Assembly: GCF_002157685.2 (NCBI RefSeq) | Contig: NZ_AP026738.1 | Span: forward strand, 3,720,001 to 3,784,000 | Reading direction: 5' to 3' | Length of the DNA: 64,000 bases | Source of the DNA: Comamonas thiooxydans | GTDB lineage: Bacteria; Pseudomonadota; Gammaproteobacteria; Burkholderiales; Burkholderiaceae_C | In this document: positions 8,838 through 17,842 of the stretch, one piece after another | Numbering within the stretch: the stretch's first letter is position 1 | Layout: each line of letters starts with the position of its first letter | The notes under the pieces: model-generated | What the model was told of the DNA's origin: nothing | Database searches by the model: none | The model's input: only the letters and a program-made list of their open reading frames with translations | Position numbers and translations under genes: made by a program

Positions 8838-8866
8838 GCCATTGCACCTGTTTTCGACGTGCATAT

Positions 8867-8894
8867 GAAACGAGGCGCCCTGGCGCCTCGTTTC
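8867..8894. terminator. hairpin terminator after NCS1 permease gene
   Basis: A perfect 13-bp stem (8867-8879 with 8882-8894) sits 30 bases after the permease stop. The following T run is short, so its strength is uncertain. The rest of the gap up to the operators at 9045 holds nothing I recognise. Confidence 0.7.
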
Positions 8895-9044
8895 GCTTGA
8901 AGCCGCAGCTTGCTGGCCAGCGGCAGCGCGGTCGGCGCTTCACACTGTCGCCCCGCGCAGCAGCACCATGCAGCGCTGCTTATTGAGAGCTCTCGTCCTT
9001 TGGCGTGCACTCAGGGACTCACAAAACCCAGTAAAAACCCCTAT

Positions 9045-9090
9045 TTGCATACGAATGCAAGCCACTGAAAGTGCTCTGCATACGTATGCA
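9045..9090. promoter_or_regulatory. twin LacI-type operators upstream of the HisD-like operon
   Basis: Two related palindromes, ttgcatacgaatgcaa (9045-9060, one mismatched pair) and tgcatacgtatgca (9077-9090, perfect), have a central CpG as LacI-family operators do. Their centres are 31 bp apart, about three helical turns, so two dimers would sit on the same DNA face. They end 32 bases before the first gene of an operon that itself encodes a LacI-family regulator. Confidence 0.75.
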
Positions 9091-9122
9091 AAACCTCTAC
9101 TGACCCACTGATAGGAAGCCTG

Positions 9123-10442
9123 ATGATCAGATATCTCAAACGCGGCAAGGAAATGCAAGTTCGAGCAGATGACGACGCCAAGGTGCGTGCCACTGTCGAA
9201 GGCATCATCAAGGACATAGAAACCCGCGGCGACGAAGCCGTGCGCGAGTACAGCCGCAAGTTCGACAACTGGGATCCACGGGATTTCCGCCTCAGCCGCG
9301 CCGAGATCGAAGCCGCCCGCAAGAGCCTCTCTGCCCGCGAGATCGAGGACATTGCCTTTGCCCAGAAGCAAGTGCGCAACTTTGCCCAGATCCAGCGCGA
9401 CTCGATGAAGGACGTGGAGGTGGAAACCTATCCTGGCGTCGTTCTCGGCCACCGGCACATTCCCGTGAGCGCCGTGGGTTGCTACATCCCAGGCGGCAAG
9501 TACCCGCTGCTGGCCTCTGCCCACATGAGCGTGCTCACCGCCAAGGTGGCGGGTGTCAAGCGCGTGGTTTCCACCGCGCCACCGTTCCAGGGCAAGCCCC
9601 ACCCTGCTATCGTCACCGCCATGGACATGGCTGGTGCCGACGAGATTCTGGTGCTCGGCGGTGTGCAGGCCGTGGTGGCCATGGCCGTGGGCACGCAGAG
9701 CATCGCGCCGGTGGACATGCTGGTCGGACCGGGCAATATGTTCGTTGCCGAAGCCAAGCGCCAGTTGTTCGGCCGCGTGGGCATCGACCTGTTTGCCGGC
9801 CCCACCGAGACACTGGTGATCGCTGACGACTCCGTGGATGCCGAAATCTGCGCGGTTGACCTGCTGGGCCAGGCAGAGCATGGGCCCACCAGTCCTGCGG
9901 TGCTGCTGACCACGAGCGAAAAACTCGCTCGCGACACCATGGTCGAAGTGGAGCGTCAACTCAAGATCCTGCCCACCGCCGCCATCGCTGCGCAAAGCTG
10001 GGCCGAATATGGCGAGGTCATCGTCTGCGACAGCGACGCGGAAATGCTGCAGGTGGCCGACGACCTGGCCTCCGAGCATGTTCAGGTGATGACGCGGGAC
10101 CCCGATTATTTCCTCAAGAATATGAGCAACTATGGAGCCCTGTTCTTGGGGCCACGCACCAACGTGAGCTTTGGCGACAAGGTGATTGGTACCAACCACA
10201 CCCTGCCGACGAACAAGGCGGCGCGCTACACCGGGGGCCTGTGGGTGGGCAAGTTCCTCAAGACCTGCACCTACCAGCGCGTGATCACCGACGAAGCCAG
10301 CGCGCTGATGGGGGAATACTGCTCGCGCCTTTGCCATATGGAGAACTTCGCGGGCCACGGCGAACAGGCCAACATCCGTGTGCGCCGCTATGGCACCCGC
10401 CCTGAAGTGCCTTGGTACCAGCCCGTGCCGGTAGAGGCATGA
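9123..10442 (+). CDS. histidinol-dehydrogenase-like NAD-dependent alcohol dehydrogenase (HpsN-type)
   Basis: This 439-residue paralogue of histidinol dehydrogenase belongs to the branch that includes sulfopropanediol 3-dehydrogenase. The HisD zinc ligands Gln and His are kept in [11 protein letters not shown], the catalytic His in GTNHTLPT and a C-terminal His in [11 protein letters not shown]. The Asp zinc ligand expected before FLK is Lys (VGKFLKT). [16 protein letters not shown] and [14 protein letters not shown] are the Rossmann-side motifs. The gene sits outside any his operon, in an ATGA-coupled unit with an SDR and a LacI regulator under twin operators. A catabolic four-electron oxidation of a primary alcohol to an acid is therefore more likely than histidine synthesis. 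The substrate is unknown. Confidence 0.88.
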   Translation: MIRYLKRGKEMQVRADDDAKVRATVEGIIKDIETRGDEAVREYSRKFDNWDPRDFRLSRAEIEAARKSLSAREIEDIAFAQKQVRNFAQIQRDSMKDVEVETYPGVVLGHRHIPVSAVGCYIPGGKYPLLASAHMSVLTAKVAGVKRVVSTAPPFQGKPHPAIVTAMDMAGADEILVLGGVQAVVAMAVGTQSIAPVDMLVGPGNMFVAEAKRQLFGRVGIDLFAGPTETLVIADDSVDAEICAVDLLGQAEHGPTSPAVLLTTSEKLARDTMVEVERQLKILPTAAIAAQSWAEYGEVIVCDSDAEMLQVADDLASEHVQVMTRDPDYFLKNMSNYGALFLGPRTNVSFGDKVIGTNHTLPTNKAARYTGGLWVGKFLKTCTYQRVITDEASALMGEYCSRLCHMENFAGHGEQANIRVRRYGTRPEVPWYQPVPVEA

Positions 10443-11218
10443 GCATGAACGCACTGCCCCGTACCCCCAGCTTCCGGCTGGATGGCAAGCGCGCACTCGT
10501 GACAGGCGGTAGCCGCGGCATTGGTCTGGCCATTGCCGTTGCACTGGCAGAGGCTGGCGCCACCGTCACGCTGGCTGCGCGATCCGAGCCCGAACTGCGC
10601 GACGCCTGTGCACGAATCAACGCCGAGTTGGGTGGCAGCGCCTGCGACCATGTGGTGCTTGATGTCACCAAGCCGCAGAGCGTGGATGCACTGCTTGATG
10701 CCCATGCGCCTTTCCACATTCTCGTGAACAACGCCGGCATGAACCGTCCCAGGCACCTGGTGGAGCTGGGCAACGAAGACATTGATGCCGTGCTGAACCT
10801 GAATGTGAAGGCCGCGTTCTATGTTTCGCGTGCAGTCGCGCGCAGCATGCTGAAAGCGGGGCAAGGCGGCAGCCTGATCAACGTCTCGTCGCAGATGGGC
10901 CTCGTCGGAAGCCCCGGTCGCACGCTGTATTGCGCCTCCAAACATGCGCTGGAAGGCATGACAAAGGCCTTGGCGTGGGAGCTGGGCAGGTCTGGCATCC
11001 GTGTGAACACGCTGTGTCCGACCTTCATCGAGACCGAGATGACCGCAGACATGTTCCGGCAACCGGGCTTCAAAAACTGGGTGCTAGAGCGCATTGCACT
11101 GGGGCGCCTCGGACGGACGGAGGAAATCATGGGGGCCGCCGTGTTCCTGGCCAGCGATGCCTCAAGCCTAGTCACTGGCAGCGCCCTGATGCTCGATGGA
11201 GGATGGACAGCGGCATGA
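10439..11218 (+). CDS. short-chain dehydrogenase/reductase (SDR)
   Basis: This 259-residue classical SDR has a TGGSRGIG cofactor loop near residue 25, NNAG near 95, catalytic Ser in NVSSQMG and the YxxxK pair in [25 protein letters not shown] follows the active site, and the C-terminus is [10 protein letters not shown]. The start ATG at 10439 overlaps the stop of the HisD-like gene (ATGA), so the two are translationally coupled. ATG 10445 is an alternative two codons in. It probably oxidises or epimerises a hydroxyl of the same substrate handled by its neighbour, as HpsO/HpsP do beside HpsN, but that parallel is inference. Confidence 0.9.
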   Translation: MSMNALPRTPSFRLDGKRALVTGGSRGIGLAIAVALAEAGATVTLAARSEPELRDACARINAELGGSACDHVVLDVTKPQSVDALLDAHAPFHILVNNAGMNRPRHLVELGNEDIDAVLNLNVKAAFYVSRAVARSMLKAGQGGSLINVSSQMGLVGSPGRTLYCASKHALEGMTKALAWELGRSGIRVNTLCPTFIETEMTADMFRQPGFKNWVLERIALGRLGRTEEIMGAAVFLASDASSLVTGSALMLDGGWTAA

Positions 11219-12234
11219 AACTACAGGTAACTGCACAGGACGTTGCGCGCCTCGCGGAGGTCTCCCAATCCGCCGTCAGCCGCACCTTCACCCCCGGGGC
11301 AAGCGTCTCGGAAAACACGCGCGCCAAGGTGATTCTGGCCGCTCAGACCTTGGGCTACCGGCCCAACGCCTTGGCGCGCAGCCTCATCACCCGGCGCAGC
11401 AGGATGATCGCGCTGGTAATGAGCTATCTCGAAAATCAGTTCTATCCGCTGGTGATACAGGCGCTGTCGCAGAAACTGCAGAAGCAGGGCTACCACGTGC
11501 TCATGTTCATCAGCGAGATGGACGAAGCCGATGCCGTACTCACCGACATCCTGCAGTACCAGGTGGACGGCGTGGTGATGGCGTCCACCGTGCTGTCCCC
11601 TGCCCTGACCAAGACCTGTACCGATGCGGGTGTGCCAGTGGTGATGTTCAACCGTGTGCCTGATACGGGTGGGTTTGCCCGCCCTATCACCAGTTCCGTC
11701 ACCTCGGACAACTACCGTGGTGGTCGCATGATCGCGGAGCTGCTCGTGTCTCGTGGCTACCGCAGACTCGCATTTCTGGCAGGTCTGGAAAATTCCTCCA
11801 CCAACCTCGATCGCGAACGTGGCTTTCTGGATGCCCTGGAGGAAGCCCGGCTGTCGCTGCACAGCCGCGCCGTCGGCAACTTCAGTTTCGAAGGCGCCCG
11901 GCAAGCCACACGAGATCTGTTCGCCGATGCGCGACACAGGCCCGAGGCGGTCTTCGTCGCCAACGACCACATGGCCATCGCCGCCATGGACGTACTGCGC
12001 CAGGAACTCGGCTTGCGCGTTCCGCAAGACGTAGCCGTTGTGGGTTTCGACGATGTGCCTCAGGCCGCCTGGGGGGCCTACCAGCTCACCACCGTGGTTC
12101 AAAGCGTGGAAGACATGGTCAGCGCCACGGTGACATTGCTGCACGAGCAGATGCAGGGAGAAGTCAACCCACGCAATGTGGTCATACCCGCCCGTCTGGT
12201 GGAGCGTGCCACCGTCGGCCGCGTGGCGGCCTGA
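11215..12234 (+). CDS. LacI-family transcriptional regulator
   Basis: This 339-residue regulator has the LacI headpiece at residues 1-50 (VTAQDVARLAEVSQSAVSRT, hinge region RPNALARSLITRRS), followed by a periplasmic-binding-protein-like effector domain ending near residue 335 (VVGFDDVPQAAWGAY). The ATG at 11215 overlaps the SDR stop (ATGA). It most likely binds the twin TGCATACGTATGCA-type operators 2.1 kb upstream and so controls its own operon. The ligand is presumably the substrate or an intermediate of the HisD-like/SDR/aldolase route. Confidence 0.92.
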   Translation: MKLQVTAQDVARLAEVSQSAVSRTFTPGASVSENTRAKVILAAQTLGYRPNALARSLITRRSRMIALVMSYLENQFYPLVIQALSQKLQKQGYHVLMFISEMDEADAVLTDILQYQVDGVVMASTVLSPALTKTCTDAGVPVVMFNRVPDTGGFARPITSSVTSDNYRGGRMIAELLVSRGYRRLAFLAGLENSSTNLDRERGFLDALEEARLSLHSRAVGNFSFEGARQATRDLFADARHRPEAVFVANDHMAIAAMDVLRQELGLRVPQDVAVVGFDDVPQAAWGAYQLTTVVQSVEDMVSATVTLLHEQMQGEVNPRNVVIPARLVERATVGRVAA

Positions 12235-12315
12235 AATCCATTGACCCACACCGCAGAGATACCGCACTCAGAGCATCACTCACAACAACGATCCTACGAT
12301 CCAGAGAGAGACCCC

Positions 12316-13359
12316 GTGAAAACAGCACCTCCTTTCCAGTTTTCCTCGCTCAAACGCCGCACCATCCTGCTGGCAGCCCAGACCGCTCTGGCCTGCAGCG
12401 GCCTTGCCACATGGACGAGCCATGCAAAGAGCATGACCACACCGGCAGGACCCGATGGCTATCCGCACAGCGGCCGCGTGGTCATCGTCGTGCCGTTCGC
12501 ACCCGGAGGCGCAACGGACATCATCGCTCGGCTGGTGGCCGATGAGCTCGGCAAGCGCTGGGGCACCGCCGTGGTGGTGGATAACAAGCCCGGCGCTGGC
12601 GGCGGCATCGGTACGGAATATGTGGCCCGTGCCAAGGGCGATGGCTACACACTGCTGCTGGGCACGCAGACGGCGCTGGCCGTCAATCCGGTGCTGCTCA
12701 AGAAGGTTGGTTACAACGTCGACAAGGATTTCGCCCCCATCACCGAACTGGCCGACACACCACTGGTGCTGCTGGCCAGCAAGAAGTCCGGTGCCACGAA
12801 CCTGCAGGAACTGACCGCCGCCATCAAATCCAAACCAGACGCGATCTCCTACGGCAGCAGCGGCAACGGCACCTCGCAACACCTGACTACGCTGATGATG
12901 CTCGAGCGCATCGGCGGCAAGGCCGTGCATGTGCCGTACAAGGGAAGCAGCCAGTCATTGGTGGACTTGGCAGGCAACCAGATAGACATGCAGTTCGACA
13001 ATATGGCCACGGCGCTCGCCTTTGCCAGGAACGGCCAGGCCAAAGCGCTTGCCATCACCAGCCTCAAGCGCTCGCCGCTGCAACCCGATCTACCCACCCT
13101 GAGCGAAGCGGGTGTGCCCGGCTTCGAAGCGGCGACCTGGCTCGGCCTGCTGGCACCGGACGCCACGCCCGCACCTGTGGTGCAGTATCTGAACAGGGAA
13201 GTGGTGAGCATTCTGAACACTGCCTCCGTCCAGGAACGGCTCGCCGCCCAGGGTTTCACCGCCCGCTCGATGTCCAGCGAGCACTTCAGAAAGTTCATCC
13301 GGGATGAAACCGTCAAATTCGACAAGCTCATCAAGTCCAACAATCTGACCATTGATTGA
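12316..13359 (+). CDS. Bug-family periplasmic receptor (TctC-like)
   Basis: This 347-residue solute-binding protein of the tripartite tricarboxylate transporter class binds small carboxylates or similar acids. Family motifs are VVIVVPFAPGGATDIIAR at the mature N-terminus, DNKPGAGGGIGTEYVARAKGDGYTLL, HVPYKGSSQSLVDLAGNQIDMQFDN and LPTLSEAGVPGFEAATWLGLLAP. The best start is GTG 12316 after AGAGAGA. It gives a signal sequence with a paired Arg (LKRRTILLAAQ), possibly Tat-type. The upstream TTG at 12241 only adds polar residues. No TctA/TctB genes are nearby, so it must share membrane partners encoded elsewhere. Confidence 0.9.
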   Translation: MKTAPPFQFSSLKRRTILLAAQTALACSGLATWTSHAKSMTTPAGPDGYPHSGRVVIVVPFAPGGATDIIARLVADELGKRWGTAVVVDNKPGAGGGIGTEYVARAKGDGYTLLLGTQTALAVNPVLLKKVGYNVDKDFAPITELADTPLVLLASKKSGATNLQELTAAIKSKPDAISYGSSGNGTSQHLTTLMMLERIGGKAVHVPYKGSSQSLVDLAGNQIDMQFDNMATALAFARNGQAKALAITSLKRSPLQPDLPTLSEAGVPGFEAATWLGLLAPDATPAPVVQYLNREVVSILNTASVQERLAAQGFTARSMSSEHFRKFIRDETVKFDKLIKSNNLTID

Positions 13360-13739
13360 GCCACACCTTATTCCATGCGCCCCTCGGAATCATCAGCTCC
13401 CTGCGCAATATCGGTGCACCCGTCATCCGCAATGCGCTGCAACGGGCCATGAACAGGCCCGCCCTCTTCGACAGCTGCATGGAGGCCGCGTTCGAGCCCT
13501 GCCCTCCGTCGTGGGCATTGCAGGCACGGCACGCATCCGTGTCTGCGCTCTTTCTCTCCAAAGCCTACCCAAATGCACCGGACACGCCGCCGTGGCGCTC
13601 AGGTCACCGTGTCCTGCGCAACTGGCACACTGCATCGCCCTCATGCAGCCGGCCAACTCAGCGTGTACATGTCGCGGACAGCCATGCACGACGCCGATGA
13701 GATCCACTGACCACAATACCAAGCGACAGGAGACACACA
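13360..13739 (+). other. 380-base gap, no gene recognised
   Basis: The region between the Bug receptor and the aldolase has open frames on both strands, but none has a ribosome site or family resemblance. I found no TGCATACG-type operator in it. It could be the scar of a lost gene, because the flanking genes appear to form one functional unit. Confidence 0.4.
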
Positions 13740-14528
13740 ATGGACATCCGCCACCCCATCGATACCCGCCTCCAACCCCTGCTGTATGGAACGGAACGCA
13801 TCCGCGGCCTCTTCAACGGCTTGCCGAGCCCCGCCATCATCGAGATGTGCGCCTATGCCGGTTTCCGCTTCGTGATCATCGACAACGAACACGGCTGCGC
13901 TGACCTGGAGACCACCGAGAACATGCTTCGCGCAGCACGGGCCAGCGGAATAATTCCCGTGGTGCGCTGCCTGGAACACGACCTGCCCCGCGTGCTCGAT
14001 ATGGGCGCTGGCGCCGTGCAGATTCCGATGGTCAGTACGGCGGCGAAAGCCCGCGAGCTGGTCAGCAAGGTGCGCTACCCCCGCATTGGCCAACGCGGCA
14101 GCGCGTTCAGCACGCGTGCGGCTGGCTACGGCGCGTTTGGCGGCATGCCGCACACCGAACGCAGCAACCGTGACATCTCGCTCATCGTGATGATCGAGAC
14201 TCCCGAAGGCGTACGCAACGCCGCCGAGATCGCCGCAGTCGACGGTGTGGACGCCGTCTTCATCGGTCCCAACGATCTGTCGCACGCCATGGGCTTTGAC
14301 AACAACTGGGCTGCTCCGGATGTCGAAAATGCCATGGAGCGCACCATTCGCGCCGTAACCGCTGCCGGCAAATGCGCGGGCACGGTAGCGCTCACCCATG
14401 AGGCCGAGCAGAAATACGCCGCATGGGGTGCTCGTTACTTTGCCAATGTTTCGACCAGCATCTTCACGCAGGCGCTGCGCAAGGCCACCAGCGAAGGCGA
14501 TGCCGGCAGCGTCAAAATCGAGTATTGA
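13740..14528 (+). CDS. HpcH/HpaI-family class II aldolase
   Basis: This 262-residue TIM-barrel aldolase belongs to the 4-hydroxy-2-oxo-acid (pyruvate) aldolase family. The catalytic His is in IIDNEHG (H51), the Arg in PVVRCLE, the metal-binding Glu in MIETPEGV and the metal-binding Asp in FIGPNDLSHAMG. The glycine-rich GQRGSAFSTRAAGYG loop lines the pocket. Such enzymes split 4-hydroxy-2-oxo acids to pyruvate plus an aldehyde. AGGAG lies just before the ATG. Together with the HisD-like dehydrogenase and SDR upstream it suggests a route in which a polyol or hydroxy acid is oxidised and then cleaved. It may act on a sugar-acid derivative, which is inference. Confidence 0.9.
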   Translation: MDIRHPIDTRLQPLLYGTERIRGLFNGLPSPAIIEMCAYAGFRFVIIDNEHGCADLETTENMLRAARASGIIPVVRCLEHDLPRVLDMGAGAVQIPMVSTAAKARELVSKVRYPRIGQRGSAFSTRAAGYGAFGGMPHTERSNRDISLIVMIETPEGVRNAAEIAAVDGVDAVFIGPNDLSHAMGFDNNWAAPDVENAMERTIRAVTAAGKCAGTVALTHEAEQKYAAWGARYFANVSTSIFTQALRKATSEGDAGSVKIEY

Positions 14529-15021
14529 GGGCATCCTCCGACACCGATGTTCAGCAGCATGCTTTTGCACTCTCAATCGCCTCCGGCCGGGAGCAACGAT
14601 TGCGCAAAGCCGATGGTCTGGCGGAACGGGATGGCAGCATCCGGGAGCTGCATTTGCAGGCGGGCTGCGTACAGTTGCCCGACCTGGGCAAACGACCGCA
14701 GGGCAATCCGCCACCAGCTTCCGCATGCTTCAGTCCGTTCGCGACTTCGTCTCGGGTTTCAACAAGGCTGGGGCGCTCCACGGCTGCACCTGTACCCTGA
14801 TCTCTGCCACAAGCCCGCGTAAAGCAGCCAGAGCAAGGCCTGGCTGGAGAGCCCAGACGTGAGTCCAACAGCACGCTCCCTCGGCTCTATCGCGCAGCAC
14901 CCATGAGGCCGTGCAAAGATCACCCTTCAGCATCAGGCTGGGCCAGCACACGCTTTTCCCTGATCCGTAGGTACTGACCCTGCAAGATATTCGTCCGTGT
15001 CAGGACTATTCCTGCTCTCAT
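14529..15021 (-). other. 493-base gap with possible decayed gene fragments
   Basis: No intact gene is visible. On the minus strand, roughly 14600-14760 reads as a protein-like stretch (FAQVGQLYAARLQMQLPDAA) that has a stop just upstream and no start. A neighbouring frame reads LVAEIRVQVQPWSAPALL. These look like the frameshifted tail of a regulator such as a LysR protein, but the match is weak. Confidence 0.3.
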
Positions 15022-16509
15022 TCAGAGCAGCACGATATCGTATTGCTCCTGCGCCATCGCAGTCTCGGCCTGCAGCGAAATGGGCTTGCCGATGAAGTCC
15101 GAAAGACTGGCCAGATGCTGGCTTTCCTCGTCGAGAAACATCTCCACCACCTTGGGTGACGCCACGACGCGGAACTCATGCGGATTGAACTGGCGCGCTT
15201 CGCGCAGGATTTCACGCAGCACCTCGTAGCAGATGCTGCGCGCGGTCTTGACATTGCCCTTGCCGGAGCAGGCGGCGCAGGGCTCGCACAGCATATGGGC
15301 CAGCGACTCGCGCGTACGCTTGCGCGTCATCTCCACCAGGCCCAGCTGAGAGAAGCCGCCGGCCATGGTCTTGACGCGGTCACGCGCCAGCTGGCGGCGG
15401 AATTCGGAGAGCACCTCGCCCTGATGCTCCTCGCGCACCATGTCGATGAAGTCCACGATGACGATGCCGCCCAGATTGCGCAGCCGCAACTGACGCGCAA
15501 TGGCTTGCGCCGCTTCCAGATTGGTCTTGAAGATGGTGTCGTCAAAATTGCGCGCACCGACATAGCCGCCGGTATTCACATCGATGGTGGTCAGGGCTTC
15601 GGTCTGATCGACGATCAGATAGCCGCCCGACTTCAGGTCCACACGCCGCCCCAGCGCGCGCGCGATTTCCTCGTCGATGTTGTAGAGGTCGAAGATCGGA
15701 CGCTCGCCCTTGTACAGCGCAAGCTTGGGCACGGCCGCCGGCATGTATTCCTGGCCAAAGCTCTTGAGCAGCGCAAACTGCTCGCGCGAATCGATGCGAA
15801 TGCTCTGGGTGTTCTCGCCGACCAGATCCCGCAGCACACGCTGCAGCAGGTTCAGATCCTGGTGCAGCACCGACATGACGGGCAGCTTCTGCGCCGCATC
15901 CTTGATGCGCGCCCAGGTCTTGCGCAGATAGCGGATGTCATCGGCCAGCTCGGCATCGCTGGACTCCTCGCCATTGGTGCGCAGAATGAAGCCGCCACCG
16001 CCGCCCCCCTCCTTGGTGCCGACCAGCTCCTGCAAACGGGCACGCAAGGCGTCGCGCTCGTTCTGGGGAATTTTCTGGGAGATGCCGATATGGTCGTCCT
16101 GGGGCAGAAACACCAGCAGACGCCCGGCAATGCTGATCTGAGTGGACAGGCGCGCACCCTTGGTCCCTATGGGGTCCTTGATGACCTGCACCATGATGGA
16201 CTGGCCTTCGAACACCTGCTTTTCGATGGGTATCAGCGGCTGGTCCTTGCGCGCGAACATCGGCGCTTCGCCGCTTTCCTGACGCTGCCAGACATCGGCC
16301 ACATGCAGAAAGGCCGCACGCTCCAGGCCGATATCGATGAAGGCGGACTGCATGCCGGGCAACACACGCGAGACCTTGCCCAGATAGATGTTGCCGACGA
16401 GTCCCCGCTCCAGCGGGCGCTCCATGTGCAGCTCCTGCACGGCGCCGTTTTCGACAATCGCCACCCGCGTTTCCTGCGGCGACCAGTTGATCAGAATATC
16501 TTGCTGCAT
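15022..16509 (-). CDS. rng: ribonuclease G
   Basis: This 495-residue RNase E/G-type endoribonuclease matures the 5' end of 16S rRNA and takes part in mRNA decay. The S1 domain lies at residues 35-120 (LVGNIYLGKVSRVLPGMQSAFIDIG). The DNase-I-like catalytic region has TIDVNTGGY and VDFIDM with the two Mg-binding Asp, and CEPCAACSGKG is the zinc-link. RNase E's long C-terminal scaffold is absent, which fits RNase G. A glycine run (GGGGGG near residue 170) interrupts the domain. It is the last gene of a minus-strand housekeeping run, with maf upstream. Confidence 0.96.
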   Translation of the reverse strand: MQQDILINWSPQETRVAIVENGAVQELHMERPLERGLVGNIYLGKVSRVLPGMQSAFIDIGLERAAFLHVADVWQRQESGEAPMFARKDQPLIPIEKQVFEGQSIMVQVIKDPIGTKGARLSTQISIAGRLLVFLPQDDHIGISQKIPQNERDALRARLQELVGTKEGGGGGGFILRTNGEESSDAELADDIRYLRKTWARIKDAAQKLPVMSVLHQDLNLLQRVLRDLVGENTQSIRIDSREQFALLKSFGQEYMPAAVPKLALYKGERPIFDLYNIDEEIARALGRRVDLKSGGYLIVDQTEALTTIDVNTGGYVGARNFDDTIFKTNLEAAQAIARQLRLRNLGGIVIVDFIDMVREEHQGEVLSEFRRQLARDRVKTMAGGFSQLGLVEMTRKRTRESLAHMLCEPCAACSGKGNVKTARSICYEVLREILREARQFNPHEFRVVASPKVVEMFLDEESQHLASLSDFIGKPISLQAETAMAQEQYDIVLL

Positions 16510-16649
16510 TGACTGTCGTTCTTTCTTTATATGTCCTGGCTTTTGCTGCGCCTAGTGTGCGACGCGCGCATGGCTGGCGCAAGACAGCTGCCATGCAGAC
16601 CTTCCCTTGGGGGAAGCTTCAAGAACAGAGTGCTGATTGCGCCAAAGGT

Positions 16650-17264
16650 TCAGAGCGACCAGCCCAACTGGCGCAAAAGCTCGGCAGTTTCATAAACCGG
16701 CAGGCCCATGATGGCCGAATAGCTGCCGCTGATCTGCGCAATATGCGCGGCCGCCCTGCCCTGTATGCCATAGGCACCGGCCTTGCCCATGGGCTCGCCC
16801 GTGACCACATAGGCATCGATCTGCGCTTCGGTCATGGGCGCAAAGCGCACGGTGGACACCGACAGGGCCTGCAGACGCCGCGCGCCGCTTTGCAGCGCCA
16901 CGGCGGTCAGCACCTCATGCTCGGCCCCGGAGAGCAGACGCAGGATGCGTCGCGCGTCTTCGGCATCGGCGGGCTTGCCCAGAATCTGCTTGCCCAGTGC
17001 AACGGTGGTGTCGGAGCACAGAATGGGCGCTGCCGGCAGACCACGCCGCGCATGGCGGGCCACGGCCGCATCGAGCTTGCCCGCCGTCACGCGCTGCACA
17101 TAGTCATGGGGGTCTTCCCCGGCCAGCTCGGCCTCTATGGCCTCCGCATCCTCGGCGATATCGCCGGCTACATTGGGCAGCAGCAATTCATGCGCCACGC
17201 CCAGCTGCTCGAGCAGTTGACGACGGCGGGGACTTTGGGATGCAAGATAGAGAAATGGCGCCAT
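16650..17264 (-). CDS. maf: Maf-family nucleoside triphosphate pyrophosphatase
   Basis: This 204-residue enzyme hydrolyses non-canonical or modified NTPs such as dTTP/UTP or m7GTP to the monophosphate. Motifs are [16 protein letters not shown] at the N-terminus, the central SDTTVALG with the catalytic Asp, and [12 protein letters not shown] near residue 165. The C-terminal [11 protein letters not shown] is also typical. The length is normal. It lies between rlmH and rng, the conserved order in related bacteria, and is separated from rlmH by a repeat hairpin. Confidence 0.93.
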   Translation of the reverse strand: MAPFLYLASQSPRRRQLLEQLGVAHELLLPNVAGDIAEDAEAIEAELAGEDPHDYVQRVTAGKLDAAVARHARRGLPAAPILCSDTTVALGKQILGKPADAEDARRILRLLSGAEHEVLTAVALQSGARRLQALSVSTVRFAPMTEAQIDAYVVTGEPMGKAGAYGIQGRAAAHIAQISGSYSAIMGLPVYETAELLRQLGWSL

Positions 17265-17326
17265 GATTTTGATTAAAAATGGCCTCTAGCGCCCATATAT
17301 CAAGCGCGACAGGCTATCAAAATCAT
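17263..17326. repeat. dispersed intergenic hairpin, copy 2
   Basis: atgattttgat (17263-17273) and atcaaaatcat (17316-17326) are perfect inverted arms around the core tagcgcccatatatcaagcg. The left arm includes the maf start codon. The core and the 'ggctatcaaaat' tail match other copies in this window. Confidence 0.7.
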
Positions 17327-17374
17327 AGTATCACGCACTGCGTGAAATTGCACGCAGAGTCCGATCACAAGCGC

Positions 17375-17842
17375 TTATTCGCGGTGATAGGGATGACCGG
17401 CATTGACCGACCAGGCGCGATAGAGCTGCTCGATCAGCAGCACGCGCACCATGGCATGCGGCAGGGTCAGATCCGAGAGACGGATGCGCTCATGGGCTGC
17501 GGCCTTGAACTCAGGGTCCAGACCGTCGGGGCCGCCAATGACCAGGGCCACGTCGTCGCTCTCTAGCTGCCAGCCCTTGAGGCGCTGGGCCAGCGCCTTG
17601 GTGGTCAGATTGGTGCCGCGCTCGTCAAGCACCACGATGCGGGTGCCTCTGGGGATGGCTGCTTCGATACGCTTGCGCTCTGCCGCATACAGGGTCTCCA
17701 GCGTCTTGGAGCCGCGCGGCTCGGTCTTGACGGCCTTGAGTTCAACCTTGAGTTCGGACGGAAAGCGCTTGGCATAATCGTCGTAGGCCGTCTGCGCCCA
17801 GTCGGGCACATGCAGGCCTACGGCCACGATGGTCAGCTTCAT
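17375..17842 (-). CDS. rlmH: 23S rRNA pseudouridine-1915 N3-methyltransferase RlmH
   Basis: This 155-residue SPOUT methyltransferase adds methyl to pseudouridine 1915 in helix 69 of 23S rRNA using SAM. The trefoil knot shows as [15 protein letters not shown], and the C-terminal [26 protein letters not shown] plus NAGHPYHRE is almost invariant in the family. It starts at 17842, one base before the rsfS stop codon begins, so the two genes are directly abutted and co-transcribed. Confidence 0.97.
   Translation of the reverse strand: MKLTIVAVGLHVPDWAQTAYDDYAKRFPSELKVELKAVKTEPRGSKTLETLYAAERKRIEAAIPRGTRIVVLDERGTNLTTKALAQRLKGWQLESDDVALVIGGPDGLDPEFKAAAHERIRLSDLTLPHAMVRVLLIEQLYRAWSVNAGHPYHRE

Noticed and set aside
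8940..10544. 534-residue minus-strand frame opposite the HisD-like gene
   Set aside because: Same shadow effect. It would also cover the LacI operators and has no family motif.
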